From: Pseudolabrys taiwanensis
GTDB taxonomy: Bacteria; Pseudomonadota; Alphaproteobacteria; Rhizobiales; Xanthobacteraceae
Assembly (NCBI RefSeq): GCF_003367395.1
Contig: NZ_CP031417.1
Location: forward strand, 4,923,501 to 4,987,500
Reading direction: 5' to 3'
Length of the DNA stretch: 64,000 bases
Of the stretch, positions 15,988 through 23,784 are shown piece by piece; the first letter of the stretch is position 1; every line of letters starts with the position of its first letter. A program made the translations under genes and the position numbers. The notes below the pieces were generated by a model. It was not told the DNA's origin and did not search any database. It saw nothing but the letters and a program-made list of their open reading frames with translations.

Positions 15988-17907
15988 ATGGACGTTCTCG
16001 CCAGCCGCTATCCCGATGTCTACGCGCATTGGCGGCAGAACCCCGAGGTGTTCTGGGCCGAGGCCGCGGCGGACATCGACTGGTACGAGAAGCCGACGAA
16101 GATCTTCGACAAGGACGCCGGCATCTACGGCCGCTGGTTCGCCGGCGCCACCTGTAACACCTGCTACAATGCGCTCGACCGCCACGTCGCGGGCGGCCGC
16201 AACGGCCAGGTGGCGCTGATCTACGATTCCCCCGTCACCGACACGGTGAAGACCTTCACCTATGGCCGCATGCTGTCCGAGGTGCAGCTGCTGGGCGCCA
16301 TGCTGCGCGACTTCGGCGTCGAGAAGGGCGACCGCGTCATCATCTACATGCCGATGGTGCCGGAGGCGGTGTTCGCCATGCTCGCCTGCGCCCGCATCGG
16401 CGCGGTGCATTCGGTGGTGTTCGGCGGCTTCGCGGCGAAGGAACTGGCGACGCGCATCGACGACGCCAAGCCCAAGGTGATCCTGTCCGCGAGTTGCGGC
16501 ATCGAGGGCGCGCGCGTCGTGCCGTATAAGCCAATGCTCGACGAGGCGATCCATCTCGCCAAGCACAAGCCGCAAGCCTGCATGATCCTGCAGCGGCCGC
16601 AATGCGAAGCGACGATGGTCGAAGGCCGCGATCACGACTGGCGTAAGACCTGGGAGCACGCGGTCGAATACGCCAAGACGTCCGAGTGCGTGCCGGTCGC
16701 CGCCACCGATCCGCTCTACATCCTCTACACCTCGGGCACGACCGGCATCCCCAAGGGCGTGGTGCGCGACAATGGCGGCCACATGGTCGCGCTGAAATGG
16801 TCGATGCAGAACCTCTACGGCATCGACCCCGGCGAGGTGTGGTGGTGCGCCTCCGACATCGGCTGGGTGGTCGGGCATTCCTACATCGTCTACGCGCCGC
16901 TACTGCACGGCTGCACCTCGATCATGTACGAGGGCAAGCCCGTCGGCACGCCGGATGCGGGCGCCTTCTGGCGCGTCATCGCGCAACACAAAGCTGTCGC
17001 GCTGTTCACCGCGCCGACCGCCTTCCGCGCCATCAGGAAGGAAGACCCGGAAGGCAAGCAGCTGTCGCATTACGACCTGTCGCGTTTCCGCACGCTCTTC
17101 CTTGCCGGCGAGCGCGCCGATCCGCCGACCATCCAGTGGGCCGAGGACCTGCTGCACGTGCCGGTGATCGATCACTGGTGGCAGACGGAAACCGGCTGGT
17201 GCATCGCCGGCAATCCGGTCGGCCTCGGCGCGTTGCCGGTGCGTTACGGCTCGGCCTGCGTGCCGATGCCGGGCTACGAGATCGACGTCGTCGACGAAGG
17301 CTGCCACAAGCTGCCGGCGAACAAGATCGGCTCCATCGTCATCAAGCTGCCGATGCCGCCCGGCGCCTTCCCGACCTTGTGGCAGGACGACGCGCGCTTC
17401 ACGCAGGCCTATCTCGAGGAATTCCCCGGCTACTACAAAACCGCCGACGCCGGCTTCAAGGACGAGGACGGCTACGTCTATGTGATGAGCCGCACCGACG
17501 ACATCATCAATGTCGCCGGCCATCGCCTCTCGACCGGCGGCATGGAGGAAGTGCTGGCGTCGCATCCGGACGTCGCCGAATGCGCCGTGCTCGGCATCAA
17601 GGACGAGCTCAAGGGCGAGGTGCCGTGCGGCTTCATCGTGCTGAAAGCCGGCGTTTCGCGCGCGCCCGATGTGATCGAGAAGGAGATCGTCGCGCTGGTG
17701 CGCGAGAAGATCGGGCCGGTCGCCGCGTTCAAGCTCGTCGTCACCGTGCAGCGTCTGCCGAAGACGCGTTCGGGCAAGATCCTGCGCGGCACCATCAAGA
17801 AGATCGCCGACGGCGATCCCTGGACCATGCCGGCGACCATCGACGACCCGGTGATTTTGGACGAGATTGGGACTGCACTTAAAGGCCACGGTGTCGGCCA
17901 GTCTTGA
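15988..17907 (+). CDS. prpE: Propionyl-CoA synthetase
   Basis: A 639-residue AMP-forming acyl-CoA synthetase, full length for PrpE/Acs. Signatures seen are YPDVYAHWRQNPEVFWAEAA at the N-terminus, ILYTSGTTGIPKGVVRDNGG near 247, WWQTETGWCIAGNP near 390 and PKTRSGKILRG with Lys597 as the catalytic and acetylatable residue. The N-terminal form and GAGxxxxPGAFP loop (MPPGAFPTLWQDD) fit propionyl-CoA rather than acetyl-CoA synthetase. Ribosome site AGGAGG is strong. No prpBCD genes are present, so propionate probably goes through propionyl-CoA carboxylase elsewhere. Confidence 0.92.
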   Translation: MDVLASRYPDVYAHWRQNPEVFWAEAAADIDWYEKPTKIFDKDAGIYGRWFAGATCNTCYNALDRHVAGGRNGQVALIYDSPVTDTVKTFTYGRMLSEVQLLGAMLRDFGVEKGDRVIIYMPMVPEAVFAMLACARIGAVHSVVFGGFAAKELATRIDDAKPKVILSASCGIEGARVVPYKPMLDEAIHLAKHKPQACMILQRPQCEATMVEGRDHDWRKTWEHAVEYAKTSECVPVAATDPLYILYTSGTTGIPKGVVRDNGGHMVALKWSMQNLYGIDPGEVWWCASDIGWVVGHSYIVYAPLLHGCTSIMYEGKPVGTPDAGAFWRVIAQHKAVALFTAPTAFRAIRKEDPEGKQLSHYDLSRFRTLFLAGERADPPTIQWAEDLLHVPVIDHWWQTETGWCIAGNPVGLGALPVRYGSACVPMPGYEIDVVDEGCHKLPANKIGSIVIKLPMPPGAFPTLWQDDARFTQAYLEEFPGYYKTADAGFKDEDGYVYVMSRTDDIINVAGHRLSTGGMEEVLASHPDVAECAVLGIKDELKGEVPCGFIVLKAGVSRAPDVIEKEIVALVREKIGPVAAFKLVVTVQRLPKTRSGKILRGTIKKIADGDPWTMPATIDDPVILDEIGTALKGHGVGQS

Positions 17908-17913
17908 TGAATC

Positions 17914-18249
17914 ATGGCGCGTCTTCCGCATGCCGAGCGCGCCATTCTCGATCTCACCAAGCTGGAAGACTATTGCCTGAGCTCGACACATACGCGCGGG
18001 CGGCACAAGGCGCGTGTCTTTGGCGAGGCGTTGGGTATCGGGGCCAATGAGGCGGCGTGGCTTCGACTTGCGTTGCTGGCAGGAGTGCGCACTGCTGATG
18101 CGGCCGAGGTTGGTAAAGACAGCTTCGGAACCCGCTGGCGCGCCGATGTCGCGGTGGCGCGACACGATCGGCGGATTGTGGTAAGAACACTCTGGATACT
18201 GCGAACCGATGAGCAGGCGCCGCGCTTCGTGACCTGCTGGGTGCTTTGA
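17914..18249 (+). CDS. DUF6883 domain protein
   Basis: The 111-residue product begins MARLPHAERAILDLTKLEDY and has CLSSTHTRGRHKARVF, a GIGANEAAWLRLAL helix, a KDSFGTRWRAD strand and WILRTDEQAPRFVTCW, the pattern of DUF6883. The biochemical role is unknown. It starts 6 bases after the prpE stop, with a poor ribosome site, and overlaps the next gene by one base (TGATG). This coupling with DUF4926 suggests a two-gene unit. Confidence 0.75.
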   Translation: MARLPHAERAILDLTKLEDYCLSSTHTRGRHKARVFGEALGIGANEAAWLRLALLAGVRTADAAEVGKDSFGTRWRADVAVARHDRRIVVRTLWILRTDEQAPRFVTCWVL

Positions 18250-18476
18250 TGACGAACCAGGACCGAACAGCTCATGTACTTGACGTGGTGGCGTTGTTGA
18301 CCGATCGGCCGGCGGCCGGGTTGGCGCGTGGCCAGGTCGGCACTGTTGTCGAAGACCTCGACGCGCAAACCTTGCTGGTGGAATTCAGCGGCGATGATGG
18401 TCGCGCCTACGCGGTCGAGCCGTTTCCGCGCTCCGAGCTCTTGGTTTTGCACTACGTGCCGGAAGCGGCCGAATAG
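18249..18476 (+). CDS. DUF4926 domain protein
   Basis: From ATG 18249, overlapping the previous TGA, this 75-residue product reads VLDVVALLTDRPAAGLARGQ, then VGTVVEDLDAQTLLVEFSGD and LLVLHY, the compact beta-barrel-like DUF4926 pattern. Family function is unknown. The acidic, small nature and tight coupling to DUF6883 resemble immunity or antitoxin partners, but this is inference. TTG 18246 is a possible alternate start. Confidence 0.78.
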   Translation: MTNQDRTAHVLDVVALLTDRPAAGLARGQVGTVVEDLDAQTLLVEFSGDDGRAYAVEPFPRSELLVLHYVPEAAE

Positions 18477-18591
18477 CGACGAGCCTAATTGCTCGGCAAG
18501 ATCACGCTTCCTCTCTCCTGCATACCGAAGGGGTTGCCCGGCGTGCCTGGCGCGCCCTATACCCGGTTCCTAATCAAGGAACCCAGCGCTC

Positions 18592-18810
18592 ATGGACATC
18601 AAGGTCAAAGACTCGAACGGCACCATCCTCAACGACGGTGATACCGTCACGGTCATTAAGGACCTGAAGGTGAAGGGCGCCTCGTCGGTGCTCAAGCGCG
18701 GCACGGTGATCAAGAACATCCGCCTCACCGACGATCCGGACGAGGTCGAATGCCGCACCGACAAGATCAAGGGCCTGGTGCTGCGGACCGAGTTCTTGAA
18801 GAAGGCGTGA
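18592..18810 (+). CDS. PhnA/YjdM C-terminal-domain protein
   Basis: The 72-residue product is close to the C-terminal domain of the PhnA/YjdM family: VKDSNGTILNDGDTVTVIKD, then LKVKGASSVLKRGTVIKNIR and LVLRTEFLKKA. The usual N-terminal zinc ribbon (about 40 residues with four Cys) is missing, and no remnant was found upstream. The old name, alkylphosphonate uptake protein, is not supported by function. Beta-barrel fold, soluble. Standalone short forms exist in many genomes. Confidence 0.85.
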   Translation: MDIKVKDSNGTILNDGDTVTVIKDLKVKGASSVLKRGTVIKNIRLTDDPDEVECRTDKIKGLVLRTEFLKKA

Positions 18811-18821
18811 GATTTCGGCCG

Positions 18822-18944
18822 GAGGGCGGATTAGCGAAGCGTAATCCGCCATTTCATTCGGCGCGTCTCGGTGGGCGGCGGGTTACGCCTTCCGCCTTCG
18901 CTCTTCGAGCTTCGGCGGACGAATCGGCTAACCCGCCCTACGAG
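18822..18944. repeat. Palindromic repeat, copy A of three
   Basis: It starts with GAGGGCGGATTAGCGAAGCG, followed by TAATCCGCC, and ends CTAACCCGCCCTACGAG. The outer arms (GGGCGGATTAG and CTAACCCGCCC) pair imperfectly, and the left part folds on itself (GGCGGATTAGCG with TAATCCGCC). About 123 bases; longer in the middle than copies B and C. Confidence 0.75.
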
Positions 18945-18951
18945 CCGCGAG

Positions 18952-19344
18952 CTACGCCGACGCCTTGTAGCTGTCGGTGCCGAGCCAGCCGTGCTCGGAG
19001 ATATCGAACACCACGCCTTCCGGGTCTTTGTATTTGCTTTCGAAGTTGCCTTCTTTGGCGTCGCCGAGATTGAAGAAGAACTTGCCGCCGTTCTCTTCGA
19101 TCTTCTTGGCGGTCGCGTCGGCATCGTCGATCTGGAAGCCGAAGTGGTGCACGCCCATGCGTGCGTTCGGGTCCTTGAGCTGCAGCAGCGCGAGATTGAT
19201 GACGCCGTCGGTCAGATAGATGCCGGAACCGAGCTCCTCGATGTCATCGCGCCCGACGCGTTTCAGGCCGAAGGTTTTCTCGTAGAACTCGGCCGACTTC
19301 TCGACGTCTTTTACGCTGATCGCGAAATGCCGCAGGCGCGCCAT
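18952..19344 (-). CDS. VOC/glyoxalase family metalloprotein
   Basis: A 130-residue protein of the vicinal oxygen chelate fold: MARLRHFAISVKDVEKSAEF with the first metal-ligand His at position 6, GVHHFGFQIDDADATAKKI with a second His pair near 66-67, and YKDPEGVVFDISEHGW with Glu/His near the C-terminus. These bind a divalent metal and act as lyases, dioxygenases or resistance proteins. The substrate is unknown. Its C-terminal end is directly next to repeat copy A. Confidence 0.85.
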   Translation of the reverse strand: MARLRHFAISVKDVEKSAEFYEKTFGLKRVGRDDIEELGSGIYLTDGVINLALLQLKDPNARMGVHHFGFQIDDADATAKKIEENGGKFFFNLGDAKEGNFESKYKDPEGVVFDISEHGWLGTDSYKASA

Positions 19345-19466
19345 GGCTCAACTCCTCATTCCAAACGGTCGCAAAGGGCGGCCCCAAGGGCCGCGCGGCG
19401 CAGCGTAACGCGCCGAATGGTTCGTAGCAAACGGAACGGTTTGGTGCTGCGCTTGCGTCCACCGGC

Positions 19467-19553
19467 GTAGGGCGGATTAGCGAAGCGTAATCCGCCGCGT
19501 CATTCTGTGTGTTTCCGAGCGGCGGGTTACGCCTTCGGCTAACCGCCCTACGA
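19467..19553. repeat. Palindromic repeat, copy B of three
   Basis: It starts GTAGGGCGGATTAGCGAAGC, then GTAATCCGCC, and ends GGCTAACCGCCCTACGA. The 87-base copy matches copy A at both ends and is the cleanest version. Confidence 0.75.
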
Positions 19554-19582
19554 ACTGCGCCTGCAATTGCGTTCGGCCTCTC

Positions 19583-19705
19583 CCCACGGTCATGCGCGGG
19601 CTTGACCCGCGCATCCATGATGAGCCGCAACATAATAAGCCTTACGGTCGAATTCGCGGCGTGGCCTCATGGATTGCCGGGTCAAGCCCGGCAAAATGAC
19701 GGCGT
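19583..19705. repeat. Second repeat family between copies B and C
   Basis: The left end has GGTCATGCGCGGGCTTGACC and the right end has GGGTCAAGCCCGGCAAAATGACG, with CATGGATTG near the right arm and CATCCATGATG near the left. The outer parts pair as a long imperfect hairpin. Related to elements of the GTCAAGCCCG type widely found in alphaproteobacteria. Confidence 0.6.
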
Positions 19706-19722
19706 GGCGAGGCTCGCGTTCA

Positions 19723-19801
19723 GTAGGGCGGATTAGCGAAGCGAAATCCGCTATGTGTCCGCCGAGCGGCGGGTTATGCCTTCGGCCAACCCTCCCTGCG
19801 A
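19723..19801. repeat. Palindromic repeat, copy C of three
   Basis: It starts GTAGGGCGGATTAGCGAAGC and ends TTCGGCCAACCCTCCCTGCG. This copy has drifted in the right arm compared with copies A and B. It abuts the stop codon of the next gene, so it may serve as its transcription end. Confidence 0.7.
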
Positions 19802-19802
19802 G

Positions 19803-20327
19803 CTAGGTGGCGTCGTAGAGCCGATCCAAGATTTCATCTGGATTTGGCGGCCTAAAGAAACGTGTGATCGTGCCGTACGCGTGGGGCACCTCATAAAGAC
19901 CATGCGCATGCGCCTCGCTTGGTCCCCATTTGGAATGGACTCTTATGCGGTTGTCCGTTGCGACGACTTTGCCTGCATGGGTTAGTGCTTCATCTGTGAA
20001 ATATAGGACTACATCACCAACTTGAACGTCGGCGATCGCGATCTCGGTCAAATATCCTTGTGCCAATTCAGACAATACAAATTTTGAATTCATGATGGCG
20101 CCTTTTAGTGTCTCCTCCACAAGCGTAATAAAGTCGCTATGATCCCAAATGCCGAATGCATAAGCAAAACAGTTAAAATTTCTGAGGCGTCCTGCACCAT
20201 CAGGCAAGATCGTTATCCCGTGGTCATATTGCTGCCGGAGTTCTTCAATTCGCTTGAGGTAATCGGTAGGATTTTGAATCGTCATTGCTGCGTCGAGTGC
20301 GTGCGATAGGTCCTGGTTGCAATCCAT
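19803..20327 (-). CDS. Papain-like (NlpC/P60-type, DUF7689-like) protein
   Basis: The 174-residue product is cytoplasmic-looking, with no signal peptide. Its core, FNCFAYAFGIWDHSDF with Cys53, GDVVLYFTDEALTHAGKVVA with His117 and VHSKWGPSEAHAHGLYEVPH, matches the Cys-His layout of NlpC/P60-type amidases in a DUF7689-like family. The biochemical role is unknown. It is markedly AT-richer than neighbours (for example TTATTCAGACAATACAAATT on the plus strand), so it looks acquired. It is flanked on its 3' side by repeat C. Confidence 0.6.
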   Translation of the reverse strand: MDCNQDLSHALDAAMTIQNPTDYLKRIEELRQQYDHGITILPDGAGRLRNFNCFAYAFGIWDHSDFITLVEETLKGAIMNSKFVLSELAQGYLTEIAIADVQVGDVVLYFTDEALTHAGKVVATDNRIRVHSKWGPSEAHAHGLYEVPHAYGTITRFFRPPNPDEILDRLYDAT

Positions 20328-20367
20328 TAGGCAATCCTCTGCGCGTGCATATTAGGCGCATTGTCTG

Positions 20368-21087
20368 CTACTTTGTCTGCCGCTGATACGAATTATACAT
20401 CTCGTCATTGATCACATACGCCGTGCCGTCCGCCGTCAGCGCATAGTCGTCGGTCAACACGCGCGTGCGAAACGTCCAGCCCTTCGGCAGCTTCAGGCGC
20501 TCGCCGAGCTTGGGCAAATCGTCCATCGTCAGCGTCGCATCCACGATCTGCGCGTAGGACTGCATCATGTAGACCTCGCCCTTGGGCGAGACGAGCTCGT
20601 AGACCGGGCGGCCGGCCCGATAGTGAAACACCGTCGTACGCTTGACGACGTTGGGCGTGTAGAACTTGTCGCCGACCGAGCCCTGCCAGAGCTTGGTCGA
20701 CAGCGTCGCGCGCAGCACCATCGGCACGCCGCCGAAATGCTCGATTTTGCCGCTCGCCGTCGCGCCCTGCGCTTCGATCATGTCGATCGTCCAATAGCGC
20801 GGGCCGTTGAGCTTGACGGCGGTGAGCTTGCGCTCCTTCGCCAGCGCTTTGGCGTCCAGCTTGCCCCATGCCTCGGCCGGGCAGAAGTTCAGACCCAGCG
20901 TGTTGTAGACCTCGACATTGAGCGTCAACCGCTCGCGTCTGACGGCGATGATCTCGCAGTAGCGCACGTTGCGCAGCGCGGCGGGCACGCTGAGCTTTGG
21001 CGCGTCCTGTGCGGCGGCCGGCGCGACGAGCGCTGCCGCGAAAGCCATGACCAGGAGATGTCGGGCCGCGATCTTCGTCATGTTCAT
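20368..21087 (-). CDS. Secreted protein of unknown function
   Basis: From ATG 21087 (GGAGC upstream) the 239-residue product has a signal peptide (MNMTKIAARHLLVMAFAAAL, cut after AAAQ). The mature part begins with DAPKLSVPAALRNVRYCEII, and has a FCPAEAW motif and a C-terminal ADGTAYVINDEMYNSYQ. Two cysteines (RYCEI, NFCPA) may form a disulfide. It is a common hyphomicrobial secreted family without a known role. A frame extension to 21138 is possible but has no better start. Confidence 0.78.
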   Translation of the reverse strand: MNMTKIAARHLLVMAFAAALVAPAAAQDAPKLSVPAALRNVRYCEIIAVRRERLTLNVEVYNTLGLNFCPAEAWGKLDAKALAKERKLTAVKLNGPRYWTIDMIEAQGATASGKIEHFGGVPMVLRATLSTKLWQGSVGDKFYTPNVVKRTTVFHYRAGRPVYELVSPKGEVYMMQSYAQIVDATLTMDDLPKLGERLKLPKGWTFRTRVLTDDYALTADGTAYVINDEMYNSYQRQTK

Positions 21088-22007
21088 GCTCCGCGCTGTG
21101 CTGACGGGGGATGATCGGCGCGGCGCGGCGCGTGACAAGTGAAGAAGTTTGAGCGCACTTCATCGGTGCGTCGTGCGCCACCTTCGGCAGGACGCGATCG
21201 GCGCGCCTTCCCGCTGGCGCGACCACAAGAAAATAATCCTTGACGACCTATAACGGTCTATGCCTAAATTCCTCTCGCCTGCTCGTGAGGGGCGCTTCTA
21301 GAGGCGATCCTGAGGTGGAGCAGCCCGATGGCGCGGTGCCGGAGAACAGGCATCGCGCATGGGGGCCGGAAGGCGGGGCAACCCGGCGTCCGGTGAGTGC
21401 GGCGCCCGCGTGCGTGCCTCGCAAGCATGCACCCGGGAGGCTTCGGGACCCGACCTGGGAGCACTACGACTCCTGCGCAGGGAGCCTGCTAGCAACCGCC
21501 GCCGACCACATCCGCAGCCCGCGGCGCGACAAGGCGATGAGCCGAACTGGCGTCCACGGTGAGAAGGCTGGCCAAAGGCCAAAGCGCTTCTTCGCGGATC
21601 GGTGCGGTGGCGGCTGAAGCGCGGACCCGAAGACAGAAATCGCCGCAGGTGGAGCGCCGCGTGGCGAGCGTGCCGATCGCAAGGCACGCGGCCGCCTTCG
21701 CCGGCGGTCTCACGACACGGTGCGCCATGCGGCGCTCCATCCCCTCGCTATGCGGTGAGGGAGGAAGAAGCTTCCCAAAGGTTACGGCGTACCCGGCGCC
21801 GCCAAGAATACGGGCGATGCCGCATGCGCGCGGCATGGTGCGGGCTAGGTGCCGGCTCGGCGCAGGCTCGGCGCAGGCTTGGCCGGGTTTCGGTGGAACA
21901 GCGGCCGTTTCGGATGCGTTCAACCTGAGACCGCCCGATGTCGCGCGCAGCGCCTCGCGGGTCACGCACATCAGATAAACCACACGTATCACCAGCGGAG
22001 GAATCCG
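21088..22007. other. 920-base gene-poor interval
   Basis: No convincing gene was found. Many frames are open because the stretch is very GC-rich, but their translations are Arg/Pro/Ala-rich with no family pattern and no good ribosome sites. The text between about 21320 and 21500 (GGCGGGGCAACCCGGCGTCC, GACTCCTGCGCAGGGAGCC) has the look of degenerate interspersed repeat sequence seen in hyphomicrobial genomes. The last 50 bases hold the promoter side of the DUF6496 gene. Confidence 0.5.
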
Positions 22008-22475
22008 ATGCCTCAAACGACACCGCGTCAACGCAAGACCATGGGGCGCGTCATGCATGAGTTCGAGCACGGCGAGCTCAAAAGCGGCCGCGGCGGCAAA
22101 GGCGGCAAGGTGAAGAGCCGCCGCCAGGCGATCGCCATCGCGCTCAACGAGGCGGGCGCCTCGAAATTTGAAAGCGAGCGCGAGAACCGCAAACACCTGG
22201 CGCGGACCGAGCGCAAGGAAGCGCGCGGCGCGACTGCGCAGCAGGAGAAAGAGGGCAGGTCGCATGTCGGCGCACACGGCCGGCGCGAGAGCAGTCGCGC
22301 CATGGGCGGCGAAGAGGCGCGACATCGCACCGCCAAGGGCAAGCGCGCCGCCCGCGCCCGTTCACGCGCGAGCGGCCCGACCTATGACGAGCTTTATGAT
22401 CGCGCGCGGCGCGAACACATCGCCGGCCGCTCGAAGATGTCGAAGCAGCAGCTCAAGAACGCGCTGCATCATTGA
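22008..22475 (+). CDS. DUF6496 family basic protein
   Basis: A very basic 155-residue protein: MPQTTPRQRKTMGRVMHEFE, then HGELKSGRGGKGGKVKSRRQ and AIAIALNEAGASKFE match the DUF6496 start. The C-terminal half (KGKRAARARSRASG, YDELYDRARREHIAGRSKMS) looks like a helix pair that could bind nucleic acid, possibly a Rho-N/SAP-like end. Sometimes called plasmid stabilisation protein without proof. GGAGGA lies 6 bases before ATG. Its end overlaps the histidine kinase gene on the other strand by 23 bases. Confidence 0.82.
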   Translation: MPQTTPRQRKTMGRVMHEFEHGELKSGRGGKGGKVKSRRQAIAIALNEAGASKFESERENRKHLARTERKEARGATAQQEKEGRSHVGAHGRRESSRAMGGEEARHRTAKGKRAARARSRASGPTYDELYDRARREHIAGRSKMSKQQLKNALHH

Positions 22476-23784
22476 GCGCCGCCGGCAGCGTGATGCGGGC
22501 GATCAGCCCATGCGGCACGCGGTCGTGCAGCGACAGCGCGCCGCCGTGGGCTTCGGCGATGGCGCGGGCGATCGACAGGCCGAGGCCGAAGCCCGTGCGG
22601 TCGTCCATCGTGCGCGCTTCCTCGCCGCGCACGAAGGCTTCCAGCATGACGGGCTTGCGGCAATCGTCGATGCCCGGGCCGTCGTCTTCCACCGTGATGG
22701 TGGCGCCGTCGCCGCCGGCGGTCAGCCGCACCACGACGGTGGTGCCGTGACGCACGGCGTTGTCGACGAGGTTGCTCACAGCGCGTTGCAGATCGTCGGG
22801 CCGCGCCGCGACGGTCGCGTGGTCGGGCCCGGCGTAGCTGACGGCATGGCCCATATCGGCGAACTGATCGCACACCGTTTGCAGTACGCTGGCGAGGTCG
22901 ATCGTGGTCATGGCGCCGTGCGCGTGGCCGTCGCGCAGGAACGACAGCACGCCGTCGGTCATCGCCTTCATCTGGTCGAGGTCCGCCAGCATCTGCTTGC
23001 GCAGGTCTTCGTCGGGGATGAACTCGCTGCGCAGCCGCAGCCGTGTGATCGGCGTGCGCAGATCGTGGCCCATGGCGGCGAGCATGCGCGTGCGGTCGTC
23101 CACCAGTTTGCGGATGCGGTCGCGCATGCGGTTGAGCGCGCGCGCGACGGCGCGGATTTCCTCCGGCCCGCGCTCCGGCAATGCCGCATCGTGGCGGTCG
23201 AGGCTGAAGCTCTCGGCGGCTTGCGCGAAGCCGGAAAGCGGCGTGCGCAAGGCCCGCGTCGCCCAGAACAGCAGCAGCGACATGCTGACGACGATGAACA
23301 GCACCGTGAGGCCGAGCGGACTGCCGAGGAACGGCTGGCGTTGCGGCGGTGGCGAAAGCCGCGCGGAAATGCCGTCGCCGTCCGGCAAGCTGATGAAGAT
23401 CTGGCGGGCGCCATCGGCATGGCGGACGTTCGCGTGGAAGCCTGGGCCGAGACGCTCCTCGACAAATCGGGCGAGCGGGTCCTCGCCCGACCCCGATTCA
23501 ACGTGCGGCCCGGCCTGGCTGTGCGTGATGCTCAGGTGCGGAAACGCCCGGACGATGCGCGCGATGACCGCGTCGCGATCGCTGCCGCGCGGTGCCGCCG
23601 CGGCCAGCTTGACCAGAGCTTCGAACTGGCCGGGGCTTTCGTCACGGGGACGTTCGCCTTCGAAATGACGGTTCAGGTAGAAAGCGGTGATGGCGACCGC
23701 GTGGATGGTGATCAGCGACAGCAGCACGACCACCGCCATCTGCCCGCCGATGCGGTTGAAGAACCGCGGCCGGATGACGCTCAT
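22453..23784 (-). CDS. EnvZ-like sensor histidine kinase
   Basis: The 443-residue kinase has two membrane segments (about 15-37 and 156-177) with a periplasmic sensor of about 115 residues, a HAMP-like region with ERGPEEIRAVARALNRM, phospho-acceptor His240 in MGHDLRTPITRLRLRSEF, N box at NLVDNAVRHG and G boxes DDGPGI and GFGLGLSIA. The start ATG 23784 overlaps the TGA of the response regulator by 4 bases, so translation is coupled. The signal is not known. The C-terminus overlaps the convergent DUF6496 gene. Confidence 0.93.
   Translation of the reverse strand: MSVIRPRFFNRIGGQMAVVVLLSLITIHAVAITAFYLNRHFEGERPRDESPGQFEALVKLAAAAPRGSDRDAVIARIVRAFPHLSITHSQAGPHVESGSGEDPLARFVEERLGPGFHANVRHADGARQIFISLPDGDGISARLSPPPQRQPFLGSPLGLTVLFIVVSMSLLLFWATRALRTPLSGFAQAAESFSLDRHDAALPERGPEEIRAVARALNRMRDRIRKLVDDRTRMLAAMGHDLRTPITRLRLRSEFIPDEDLRKQMLADLDQMKAMTDGVLSFLRDGHAHGAMTTIDLASVLQTVCDQFADMGHAVSYAGPDHATVAARPDDLQRAVSNLVDNAVRHGTTVVVRLTAGGDGATITVEDDGPGIDDCRKPVMLEAFVRGEEARTMDDRTGFGLGLSIARAIAEAHGGALSLHDRVPHGLIARITLPAALNDAARS

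Noticed and set aside
16900..18165. 421-codon minus-strand frame over prpE
   Set aside because: It is a mirror of the prpE codons; no ribosome site and no homology by eye.
21240..21978. Several 60-140-codon frames as possible genes
   Set aside because: Overlapping frames with Arg/Pro/Ala-rich translations and no ribosome sites; treated as non-coding.
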